From NCBI GenBank assembly GCA_944393275.1, contig CALXZQ010000041.1:1-10320 (forward strand): 10,320 bases of DNA, written 5' to 3'. Under the pieces are notes generated by a model. The model was not told the origin of the DNA. It saw nothing but the letters and a program-made list of their open reading frames with translations, and did not search any database. Of the stretch, positions 1 to 6,009 are shown one piece after another. Position 1 is the first letter of the stretch. The number at the start of each line of letters is the position of its first letter. The DNA is from an uncultured Clostridia bacterium (GTDB lineage: Bacteria; Bacillota; Clostridia; TANB77; CAG-508). Made by a program: the position numbers and the translations under genes.

Positions 1-1074
1 TATAAAGAAAAACATAAGTTATTTCCACATATAGCCAAAACAATGGGAGCAATAGAAAAATGTAGAACAGCAGAATTGGGAGCACATATAGGTGTATGTG
101 ATAATTGTGGATATGAAAAAATAAGTTACAATTCATGTAGAGATAGACATTGTCCTAAATGTCAAAGTATAGCAAGAGAAAAATGGATATATAATAGGGA
201 GTTTGATTTATTAAATGTAAAATATTTTCATGTAGTATTTACAATTCCATCTGAATTGTATTTAATAGCATATCAAAATCAAAGTAAAGTATATAAAATA
301 TTATTTAAAGCAGTAGCAGAAACATTAGAAGAGTTAGGAAAAGATAAAAAATATTTAGGAGCACAAATAGGATTTATGGAAGTTTTACATACATGGGGTC
401 AAACATTAGTATATCATCCACATATACATGTGATAGTGCCAGCAGGTGGTATTGATAAAATGGGAAAATGGAGAAACAGTAAAAAGAAATTTTTTATACC
501 AGTGAAAGTATTATCAAGAAAATTTAGAGGAAAGTTTTTACACTATTTAAAGAAAGAAAAATTAGAATATTATGGAGAAAATGAACATTTAAAGATACAA
601 GAAAATTTTGATAAATTAATGGCAAATATGTATACAAAAGAATGGGTAACATATTGTAAACCACCATTTAAAGATGCAAAATGTGTTATAAAATATTTAG
701 GAAGATATACACATAGAGTAGCAATATCAAATAATAGAATATTAAAAGAAGAAAAGGGAGAAGTAACATTTAAATATAGAGATTATAAAGATAATAAAAA
801 GACAAAAGAGATGACATTAAAAGCAGAAGAATTTATAAGAAGATTTCTAATGCACATATTACCACCAAAGTTTATGAAAATAAGGCATTATGGATTATTA
901 GGAAATAGAAATAAAAAAACAAAGTTAGCTGAATGTAAAAAATTAACAAATACAGCTAACCTTGAAAAACTAGAGATAAGCACTCTAGAAATACTAAAGA
1001 AAACACTAGGTGTTGACTTTAATATATGTCCCATCTGCAAAAAAGGACATTTAGTAAATCCCAACTCCAGTTAA
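1..1074 (+). CDS. IS91-family Y2 (HUH) transposase, 5'-truncated by window edge
   Basis: Rolling-circle type transposase that nicks single-stranded DNA through catalytic tyrosines. The frame is open from base 1 and reads sensible family-like sequence before the first Met at 43, so the true start is upstream and that Met is internal. Numbering from that Met: an N-terminal zinc-binding region with Cys7, Cys19/Cys22, Cys32, Cys37 and Cys40; the HUH metal motif HPHIH at 125-129; and YLGRY at 218-222, giving two tyrosines four residues apart (Y218, Y222), the Y2 arrangement of IS91. A family-typical stretch RRFLMHILP and a late CPIC zinc-knuckle-like motif follow, and the protein ends in a normal TAA. 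All catalytic motifs are present, so the visible part looks intact. Codons are strongly A-ending (aca, ata, gta, gca, gga), unlike the minus-strand genes. Family assignment is confident; the exact IS name is not. Confidence 0.93.
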   Translation, partial: YKEKHKLFPHIAKTMGAIEKCRTAELGAHIGVCDNCGYEKISYNSCRDRHCPKCQSIAREKWIYNREFDLLNVKYFHVVFTIPSELYLIAYQNQSKVYKILFKAVAETLEELGKDKKYLGAQIGFMEVLHTWGQTLVYHPHIHVIVPAGGIDKMGKWRNSKKKFFIPVKVLSRKFRGKFLHYLKKEKLEYYGENEHLKIQENFDKLMANMYTKEWVTYCKPPFKDAKCVIKYLGRYTHRVAISNNRILKEEKGEVTFKYRDYKDNKKTKEMTLKAEEFIRRFLMHILPPKFMKIRHYGLLGNRNKKTKLAECKKLTNTANLEKLEISTLEILKKTLGVDFNICPICKKGHLVNPNSS

Positions 1075-1140
1075 AAGAGTACCAACTTAATAACTACAAA
1101 AAAAGCCTCTTAATTGGGGAGGGGGATTCTATGTCTATTT
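1..1140 (+). mobile_element. 3' part of an IS91-like insertion sequence (left end outside window)
   Basis: The transposase gene implies a surrounding IS91-type element. IS91 elements have no classical terminal inverted repeats and make no target duplication, so their edges are hard to see. After the transposase stop there is a short stem CCTC/GAGG (1106-1109 with 1119-1122) next to the only long G-run of the region, ending near 1126. That is a plausible end structure. I set the right edge near 1140 by inference only. Confidence 0.4.
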
Positions 1141-1251
1141 TACTATGAAATTAGTAAATTTACAATAAAATTCTTACAAAAAAGTTTATAAAATTGCTTC
1201 TAGGTAAGAAAGAAAAAGTTTTAAAAGCCCATAGAAAAAAGTTTCCGCAGT
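1075..1251. other. Non-coding stretch between transposase and prepilin-like gene
   Basis: No frame here carries a convincing protein. It holds the stem and G-rich run at 1106-1126 and the 10-mer TGCTTCTAGG at 1195-1204, which recurs exactly 100 bases later at 1295-1304. The 11-mer CTTACAAAAAA at 1173-1183 has its reverse complement at 1310-1320. I see no riboswitch, tRNA or strong promoter. The pattern suggests remnants of the IS end and of rearranged DNA. Confidence 0.4.
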
Positions 1252-1304
1252 TTATCACTATTATAATTACAGATGGTTAGCTATAATTATATAGTGCTTC
1301 TAGG
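1195..1304 (+). repeat. 10-base direct repeat, two copies 100 bases apart
   Basis: TGCTTCTAGG occurs at 1195-1204 and again at 1295-1304. The flanks do not match, so only the 10-mer is shared. The second copy lies in the loop of the 1252-1354 inverted repeat. It may mark recombination junctions or be coincidence. Confidence 0.45.
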
Positions 1305-1354
1305 AAAATTTTTTTGTAAGCTAACCATCAGTAATTTCCTATACATAGTGATAA
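1252..1354. repeat. Imperfect 103-base inverted repeat (hairpin or MITE-like)
   Basis: Two arms can be paired by eye. The outer arm TTATCACTAT (1252-1261) matches ATAGTGATAA (1345-1354) perfectly. The inner 18 bases (1265-1282 with 1319-1336) pair with one mismatch and include GATGGTTAGCT against AGCTAACCATC. The arms differ by a small internal loop (3 versus 8 bases) and enclose a 36-base AT-rich loop. The structure covers the 5' end of the next reading frame, exactly where a prepilin leader should be. It could be a MITE-like insertion, an inverted duplication made during rearrangement, or an RNA hairpin. Confidence 0.7.
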
Positions 1355-2226
1355 TAGTAATATTAGCAAGTGTAACAATAGCAGGAACATTTGGAGAGAA
1401 TGGAATAATAAGGCAAGCAGAACTAGCAAGAGATTTAGCATCAAATTCAACAATAGCAGAAGCAGAAGAAATGAATGCAATGGTGGATGAATATGCAAAT
1501 ATAATGTCAGGAGGAGAAAATCCAGGACCTGGACCAGAAGAAGATAAAACACCACCAACAGTAGAAATAGTAGTGGGAGAAATAACAGAAAAGAGTATAG
1601 CAATAACAGCAAACGCAACAGATGATAGTGGGAAAATTGCATCATATAAATACTATTTAAATGGAACAGAAAAAGGAACAGATATAGCAAATACTTATAC
1701 ATTTGATGGATTAACAGCAGGAACAGAGTATACAATAAAGGTAGAAGCATTTGATAAGGCCAATAATAAAGGAGAAAATAGTACAAAAGCAAGTACAATA
1801 AAAAAGGATACCATAGCAGACATAATTGGAGGAGATAAGGTAAAGGATAATACAGAAATAGAAGATGATTTAGGAAATAAAGTATGGATACCAGGAGGAT
1901 TTGGAGTAGCAGGAGATTCTGCAACGAAGGTAGAAGGCGGAATTGTAATAGAAGATAACAATGGAAACCAATTTGTATGGATACCAGTAGGAGAATATAA
2001 ATTATCAACAGCAATAAATGCAACAGGAAAATTAACAAATGAATTAAGTAGGAGAACATTCACAGAAAGTGGTTCTACAGAAGTGGATGGAGATAGTGTA
2101 ATAGAAATATATTTTTATGGAGAAGGAAATGATAATTCAGTAGCAAAAAATCAAATAGGAACATTTAAGAATAGTGCAATAACAAAAGGAGGATTTTATA
2201 TAGGACGTTTTGAACAAGGAACATGA
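1273..2226 (+). CDS. Prepilin-like, FN3-containing surface protein, N-terminal fragment of a broken gene
   Basis: Probable anchored or secreted surface protein; specific function unknown. From about residue 25 the sequence matches the hydrophobic stem and following segment of clostridial prepilin-like proteins (VTIAGTFGENGII, then an alanine/glutamate-rich helix). The expected start, a short basic leader followed by a G-I-T-L-I-type cleavage site, is absent. In its place is sequence from the 1252-1354 inverted repeat, and the ATG at 1273 has no ribosome binding site. A Gly/Pro linker (about 80-90) leads to a fibronectin type III domain (about 91-178), then the start of an FGE-sulfatase-like domain (KVWIPGGFGV, FVWIPVGEY, GGFYIGRFEQGT). 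The frame stops at TGA 2224-2226, but the same frame continues the domain downstream. The gene is therefore probably a pseudogene, or a two-part remnant of a protein of about 450 residues. Codons are heavily A-ending, like the transposase upstream. Confidence 0.7.
   Translation: MVSYNYIVLLGKFFCKLTISNFLYIVIIVILASVTIAGTFGENGIIRQAELARDLASNSTIAEAEEMNAMVDEYANIMSGGENPGPGPEEDKTPPTVEIVVGEITEKSIAITANATDDSGKIASYKYYLNGTEKGTDIANTYTFDGLTAGTEYTIKVEAFDKANNKGENSTKASTIKKDTIADIIGGDKVKDNTEIEDDLGNKVWIPGGFGVAGDSATKVEGGIVIEDNNGNQFVWIPVGEYKLSTAINATGKLTNELSRRTFTESGSTEVDGDSVIEIYFYGEGNDNSVAKNQIGTFKNSAITKGGFYIGRFEQGT
2224..2226 (+). other. Single in-frame TGA interrupting the surface-protein gene
   Basis: The reading frame is the same before and after this codon (both ORFs are in frame 1), with no frameshift and no further stop until 2677. 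Protein similarity is continuous across it: GRFEQGT, stop, then NVCKKNVEPYVGV. A single change from GGA (Gly) would give it, but Trp- or Cys-type recoding cannot be excluded. The other four gene stops in the window are TAA or TAG. Confidence 0.85.
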
Positions 2227-2298
2227 AACGTATGTAAGAAAAATGTAGAACCATATGTAGGAGTAACATTAGATAGAGCAAAAGTACAGGCAGAAACA

Positions 2299-2679
2299 AT
2301 GTACGATGGAAACAAATATGTAACAAGTGAATTAATAAGTAGTTATGCATGGGATACGGCATTAAACTTTATGTGTCAAAATAGTGAACAGGGATATAAA
2401 TTATCAATAACCACAGATAAATTATTTGGTAATATGTATACCAAAAAGAAAGAATTAACAGGAATGTATACAGCGGATAAATATAGTAATATACATGATA
2501 TATTAGGAAATTGCTGGGAATGGACAACAGAATACTATAGTGGTCCATCTGGTCCAAGTGTTCCTAGAGGAGGATATTGTTATAGCTATAGCACCTATGC
2601 TTCCTATCGATATCACACTTCAATGAGTCCAAATGATAAAGTTAATCTTTCTTTTCGTACTCAACTTTATTTAAAATAA
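2299..2679 (+). CDS. FGE-sulfatase/C-type-lectin-like C-terminal domain, downstream fragment of the same gene
   Basis: Continuation of the interrupted surface protein. The frame is open from 2227; the ATG at 2299 is only the first Met and has no clear ribosome binding site, so independent translation is doubtful. Features of the formylglycine-generating-enzyme (SUMF1) type of C-type lectin fold are visible: AWDTALNFM, then ILGNCWEWTTEYY (a GNxWEW-type motif), then PRGGY and a final SFRTQLYLK. In this fold the RGG...FR stretch forms the exposed face. An enzymatic role is unlikely; in bacterial surface proteins and DGR targets the fold serves as a ligand-binding display. The last 48 codons differ sharply in codon use from the preceding part (see the variable-region entry). 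The gene ends in TAA and a terminator follows. Confidence 0.7.
   Translation: MYDGNKYVTSELISSYAWDTALNFMCQNSEQGYKLSITTDKLFGNMYTKKKELTGMYTADKYSNIHDILGNCWEWTTEYYSGPSGPSVPRGGYCYSYSTYASYRYHTSMSPNDKVNLSFRTQLYLK
2533..2679 (+). other. Candidate DGR-type variable region at the 3' end of the lectin-like gene
   Basis: Of the last 48 sense codons, 35 end in C or T, 12 in A and 1 in G. In the 48 codons just before (2389-2532) the counts are 17, 24 and 7. The shift is also seen at synonymous positions (GTT, CTT, GCT, TCT, CGT, ACT, CCT here; GTA, TTA, GCA, TCA, AGA, ACA, CCA upstream). The run after RGG is mostly NNY codons (TAT, TGT, AGC, ACC, CAC), as expected if AAY template codons were randomised at adenines. 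Position at the extreme 3' end of a C-type-lectin fold matches known DGR targets. No template repeat or reverse transcriptase is in the window, so this is a hypothesis. Confidence 0.4.
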
Positions 2680-2704
2680 AAACAAAATAATGATAGATAA
2701 ATAA

Positions 2705-2733
2705 AGAAGGTAGTATAACACTACCTTTTCTTG
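2705..2733 (+). terminator. Rho-independent terminator, possibly bidirectional
   Basis: A perfect 8-bp stem AAGGTAGT (2707-2714) / ACTACCTT (2720-2727) with loop ATAAC, extended by a G-T wobble and an A-T pair. It is followed on the + strand by TTTTCTTGTTTT. It lies 25 bases after the surface-protein stop and between convergent genes; on the minus strand the tail TTCTTTATTTAT is weaker but may end the HD-GYP transcript. Confidence 0.85.
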
Positions 2734-2762
2734 TTTTGTAAATTCTGATTAAATCTGGAATC

Positions 2763-3821
2763 CTATTCTGCTGGATATTTCTCTTTTATTCCTTCTATTT
2801 TCTCATATTCATTATCAATTATATCTAAGAAAAGTTTTCCTAATTCTGGGTCAAATTGTGTGCCTAAATTTTTTTCAATTTCTTCTCGAACAACATCTAT
2901 TGGTAAAGAATTTCTATATGTCCTCTTTGACGTCATTGCATCGAAAGCATCTGCAATAGCTGCAATTCTTGCAAAATAAGGAATATCTTCTCTTTGAAGT
3001 TTTCCAGGATATCCTTTTCCATCAAATCTTTCATGATGATGTTTTACAATTGGAATTATGTCTTTAAATACTTCTGCATTGCATAGTATATGTGCTCCAA
3101 TAGATGGATGATTTTTTATTTCTGAATATTCATCATCTGTAAGTCTTGAATCCTTTAATAGAATGCTATCAGGAATACCAATTTTGCCAATATCATGGAA
3201 TAATCCACCAACACGAAGTATTTTAAGTTCTTCTTCAGATAATCCAAGTTTTTTTCCAATTAATACTGAATATTCAGAAACTCTATCTGAATGACCTCTA
3301 GTGTATGGGTCTTTTGCTTCAACAGTATATCTTAATGTTTGGATACTATCTAAATAGGCTTTTTCTAATTTTTCGTAAGTATCTGCAAGCTCTATATTTA
3401 TTCTTTTTATTTCATTCATTTGCTCAATAGATTTAATACCAGATTCTATTAAAAGTAGTAATTGGTCAAATTTATCACTTTTTTCACAGTACCCTTGAAT
3501 TTCTAATTTCCTAATTGTTTCAAGAGGTGGAGCTAAATCTTTATGACCTGTAAGCAATAGAATATATAGTTCTTTATTAAATTTACGTATTTCTTCAACA
3601 ACTTTATCACCATGAATAGGATCCATTATGAAGTCTAGAATCATCAAATCAAAATGTTCATTTTTTACTTTTTCTATGGCTTCTAATGGGTTAGTTACTC
3701 CAGTAAACTCATAACCTGATCTTTTTAAGAAGATAGAAAGAGAATCTACTATTCCCTCTTCATCATCAACAGCGATAATTTTATAACCATTTGATTGAGC
3801 TATATGTTCATTTTTTCTCAT
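2763..3821 (-). CDS. REC-HD-GYP response regulator, predicted c-di-GMP phosphodiesterase (RpfG-like)
   Basis: Cytoplasmic two-component output protein, 352 residues from the chosen start. REC domain about 13-130: acidic pair D19/D20, phospho-acceptor D63 (LILDF), conserved T91 (LLLTG) and K114. A coiled linker about 133-160 leads to an HD-GYP domain about 165-340 with H209-D210 (FHDIGKIGIPD) and HHHERFDGKGYP at 261-272, the canonical signature of active c-di-GMP hydrolases. The family hydrolyses c-di-GMP to pGpG or GMP. A longer frame begins with TTG at 3893, but I chose the ATG at 3821: it has AAAGGGTG 6 bases upstream, and the TTG falls inside a promoter. The gene sits downstream of, and in the same direction as, a histidine kinase, which makes that kinase the natural phosphodonor candidate. 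Pairing is inferred. Confidence 0.93.
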   Translation of the reverse strand: MRKNEHIAQSNGYKIIAVDDEEGIVDSLSIFLKRSGYEFTGVTNPLEAIEKVKNEHFDLMILDFIMDPIHGDKVVEEIRKFNKELYILLLTGHKDLAPPLETIRKLEIQGYCEKSDKFDQLLLLIESGIKSIEQMNEIKRINIELADTYEKLEKAYLDSIQTLRYTVEAKDPYTRGHSDRVSEYSVLIGKKLGLSEEELKILRVGGLFHDIGKIGIPDSILLKDSRLTDDEYSEIKNHPSIGAHILCNAEVFKDIIPIVKHHHERFDGKGYPGKLQREDIPYFARIAAIADAFDAMTSKRTYRNSLPIDVVREEIEKNLGTQFDPELGKLFLDIIDNEYEKIEGIKEKYPAE

Positions 3822-3827
3822 AATATC

Positions 3828-3835
3828 ACCCTTTT
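3828..3835 (-). promoter_or_regulatory. Ribosome binding site fixing the HD-GYP start
   Basis: Minus-strand AAAGGGTG lies 6 bases before ATG 3821-3819. No comparable site precedes the upstream TTG at 3893, so this decides the start. Confidence 0.8.
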
Positions 3836-3851
3836 TAATTAAATATGTCTT

Positions 3852-3880
3852 ATTATATAAATACTTTTTATAAAAATCAA
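3852..3880 (-). promoter_or_regulatory. Sigma-A type promoter for the HD-GYP gene
   Basis: On the minus strand, TTGATT (3880-3875) and a perfect TATAAT (3857-3852) are separated by exactly 17 bases, about 30 bases before the start codon. A TTGACA (3893-3888) just upstream is an alternative -35 box with a poorer -10. This suggests the regulator is transcribed independently of, or in addition to, the kinase operon. The rest of the 160-base gap (to 3981) shows no clear terminator. Confidence 0.7.
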
Positions 3881-3981
3881 GAGATTTTGTCAAAAAGTAT
3901 AAAAACGGTTAAAGTATACATTATAGTTTATTAAAATATACATTTCATAGCATTAAATTAGCTAGAATATAGTAACTAATA

Positions 3982-5991
3982 CTACAATAGAGGAAGTATA
4001 ATATTAAATGTTGTTCCTTTTCCTTCTTCAGTTTCAAATGTTATATTTCCATTAAAGTGTGCTCGAATTGTAGAATATGACATAAATAAACCAAGTCCTG
4101 TACCATTTTTTCCTTTAGTTGTTATCATTTCTTTAAACAATTTATCTTTAACTACTTTTGGAAGACCTGGCCCATAGTCTTTTATAGATATTACAATATT
4201 GTTATCTTTTTTATCTATTATTAAATCTATATCTTTATTAGGCTCACCATTATATGATTGAATACTGTTAGAAATCATATTATTAATAACTTGTACTAAA
4301 CTTGTAATATCTCCATGAAGTGTGGTAGATTTATCTACATTAATATTTATATTTAAACTAGTTAATGAATGTTTTAATTCGTGTTTCATGAGTATATTTA
4401 CTCTTTTTACAAGTTCATCTATATCAAATGAAGTAGCTTCATTTTCAGATAAGGAAACAGCTTGACCTTTAACGGCTGTAATTACATCTGACATATATTC
4501 TGTATAAGATTTAATTTTGCTTACCCAATCGTACATATCTTTTGCTATTGCGTGATGATCATCAAATGTAACTTCTTGGTCTCCTATGGATTCATCGTAT
4601 TCTTTTATTAAATCTGTTAAACCTTCAGCAGCACCTGAAATTGACATTATCGGAGTTTTTAAGTTGTGTGCAATTCCTCCAATTAATTGTCCTAAAGAAG
4701 CTAGACGTTCTCTTTCCATTAACATATTTTGATTATTATGTATTTGCTCTAAATGTTTGGAAGTAAGTGATTGTATTTTGTTATATGACATAATTAGTTT
4801 TGCAATTTCATCAGTAGATGTAACATATAATACTTTTCTTGTAAAATGTGAATCGTTACTTATTTTTTCAAGTGAATCTACTACTGTTTCTACATTTTTT
4901 GATAATTCATTTGCAGAAGCATATAATATCAAAAAACATATGAATGTTAGTATTATTAAGATAGTTACAATAAATATAACTGTCTCTTGAGAATATATTG
5001 TATAATGTACACCTACATAGTATAAACCGTCATCAGTATGAATCGGAAACAAAAGTCCTTGAGCAGCAGTACCATAATAGTCATATATTATATTATCATT
5101 TTTTAAAGAGAGTTCTTTAGCATATTTTTTAAAGAATTCACTTACTTCACCAGTTTGATAAATAAAATTAATATTAGAATCCGTTATAAATAAAATATGG
5201 TCATTTGAATATAAGTTTATATTCTTTAAAGCTTGTATTAAATCATTGCTATTTGAAATTTTTAATGAATTTATTTGAGCAGTAAATTGTACTTTATAGT
5301 GATTTGACAATAAATTGGCATTATTTCTCTCATATATAGAAGAAATAGCCAAATATGTAAATACTACGCAAACAGACATTATTGGTATTATTTGCAGTAG
5401 AAGTCTTTTTTTTATGCTTGTTTCTTTTATCTTACAGGTACTAATATTTTCTAAATCTATAAGTATTTTTGATAAAATTTTTCTTATATATATATTAGTA
5501 ATAGAAATTGTTAGTGTAGATAATATAAATATAACTAATACTAATTTAAAATCAGAAGAAGTTAAAAATGAAGTTTGCATAAATAAAACAATAAAAGCAC
5601 AAATCAGTGGAACAATAATAAAAATATTTAATATTGTATTTGGTAAACTTAAACACAATTTTTTTATTGAAAGTAGAGTTTTTTCATAAGATTTATCTGT
5701 TTGTGCTTTGTGTTTATATATTTTATAATTATCTAAATCTTTTAATGATATAAAAAGTATAAGGGACACTATAGCTATTAATGATGATACTACTAATAGT
5801 ACTTGTTGATAATAGTAAAGTCCTCCTGATACTGTTTTATCAAAATTAGTATTTATTGTATCAGGACCATAATTTAATAAAGAAGGAATTATAAAATAGA
5901 ATATTAAACCTGCAATAGCAATAGCTATTGCATAGGTTAATATAATTTTAAATCTTATGTTTTCTTTTTTGTGAGTATTAATTTCACTCAT
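3982..5991 (-). CDS. Six-helix membrane sensor histidine kinase
   Basis: Membrane signal receptor and ATP-dependent autokinase, 669 residues. Predicted membrane segments: about 14-36, 61-82, 118-138, 148-168, 197-219 and 337-357. The largest exposed region, about 220-336 between helices 5 and 6, is a likely extracytoplasmic sensing domain that I do not recognise. A HAMP-like linker (about 358-415) and coiled segment lead to the dimerisation/phosphoacceptor domain with H442 in GGIAHNLKTP. The ATPase domain follows: N-box with N575 (NNMISNSIQS), G1 box D605-x-G-x-G609, and GTGLGL at 630-635. All catalytic residues are present. There is no receiver domain, so it needs a separate response regulator; the REC-HD-GYP protein next door is the obvious candidate. 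ATG 5991 has GGAGG 6 bases upstream, and only 18 bases separate it from the NRPS stop, so the two are almost certainly co-transcribed. Confidence 0.93.
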   Translation of the reverse strand: MSEINTHKKENIRFKIILTYAIAIAIAGLIFYFIIPSLLNYGPDTINTNFDKTVSGGLYYYQQVLLVVSSLIAIVSLILFISLKDLDNYKIYKHKAQTDKSYEKTLLSIKKLCLSLPNTILNIFIIVPLICAFIVLFMQTSFLTSSDFKLVLVIFILSTLTISITNIYIRKILSKILIDLENISTCKIKETSIKKRLLLQIIPIMSVCVVFTYLAISSIYERNNANLLSNHYKVQFTAQINSLKISNSNDLIQALKNINLYSNDHILFITDSNINFIYQTGEVSEFFKKYAKELSLKNDNIIYDYYGTAAQGLLFPIHTDDGLYYVGVHYTIYSQETVIFIVTILIILTFICFLILYASANELSKNVETVVDSLEKISNDSHFTRKVLYVTSTDEIAKLIMSYNKIQSLTSKHLEQIHNNQNMLMERERLASLGQLIGGIAHNLKTPIMSISGAAEGLTDLIKEYDESIGDQEVTFDDHHAIAKDMYDWVSKIKSYTEYMSDVITAVKGQAVSLSENEATSFDIDELVKRVNILMKHELKHSLTSLNININVDKSTTLHGDITSLVQVINNMISNSIQSYNGEPNKDIDLIIDKKDNNIVISIKDYGPGLPKVVKDKLFKEMITTKGKNGTGLGLFMSYSTIRAHFNGNITFETEEGKGTTFNIILPLL

Positions 5992-5997
5992 GATTAG

Positions 5998-6002
5998 CCT
6001 CC
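5998..6002 (-). promoter_or_regulatory. Strong ribosome binding site of the kinase, just after the NRPS stop
   Basis: Minus-strand GGAGG sits 6 bases before ATG 5991 and inside the 18-base gap to the NRPS TAA (6012-6010). This supports a tight two-gene operon and fixes the kinase start. Confidence 0.85.
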
Positions 6003-6009
6003 AAGTTAA

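Noticed and set aside
1075..1270. Riboswitch or CRISPR-like array upstream of the surface gene
   Set aside because: No conserved riboswitch core, no regular repeat-spacer series; only two copies of a 10-mer and short inverted repeats.
1328..2059. 243-residue minus-strand ORF opposite the surface-protein gene
   Set aside because: Almost entirely Leu/Tyr/Phe repeats produced by the purine-rich coding strand of the real gene. No start signal and no recognisable domain.
1695..2063. 122-residue minus-strand ORF
   Set aside because: Shadow of the FN3 region. No ribosome binding site or family-like sequence.
2224..2226. Whole window using a code in which TGA is a sense codon
   Set aside because: The long NRPS, kinase, HD-GYP and transposase genes have no internal TGA and use TGG for Trp. 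One TGA in a damaged gene is better explained as a mutation.
2165..2557. Two minus-strand ORFs opposite the C-terminal fragment
   Set aside because: Low-complexity hydrophobic shadows of the lectin-like domain.
3894..3981. Terminator between kinase and HD-GYP genes
   Set aside because: The best inverted repeat (GTATA/TATAC around 3914-3941) has only a 5-bp AT-rich stem and no T-run, so termination there is not supported.
4757..5689. Two plus-strand ORFs inside the histidine kinase gene
   Set aside because: Opposite strand of a gene with full kinase motifs; one mirrors membrane-helix codons. No independent signals.
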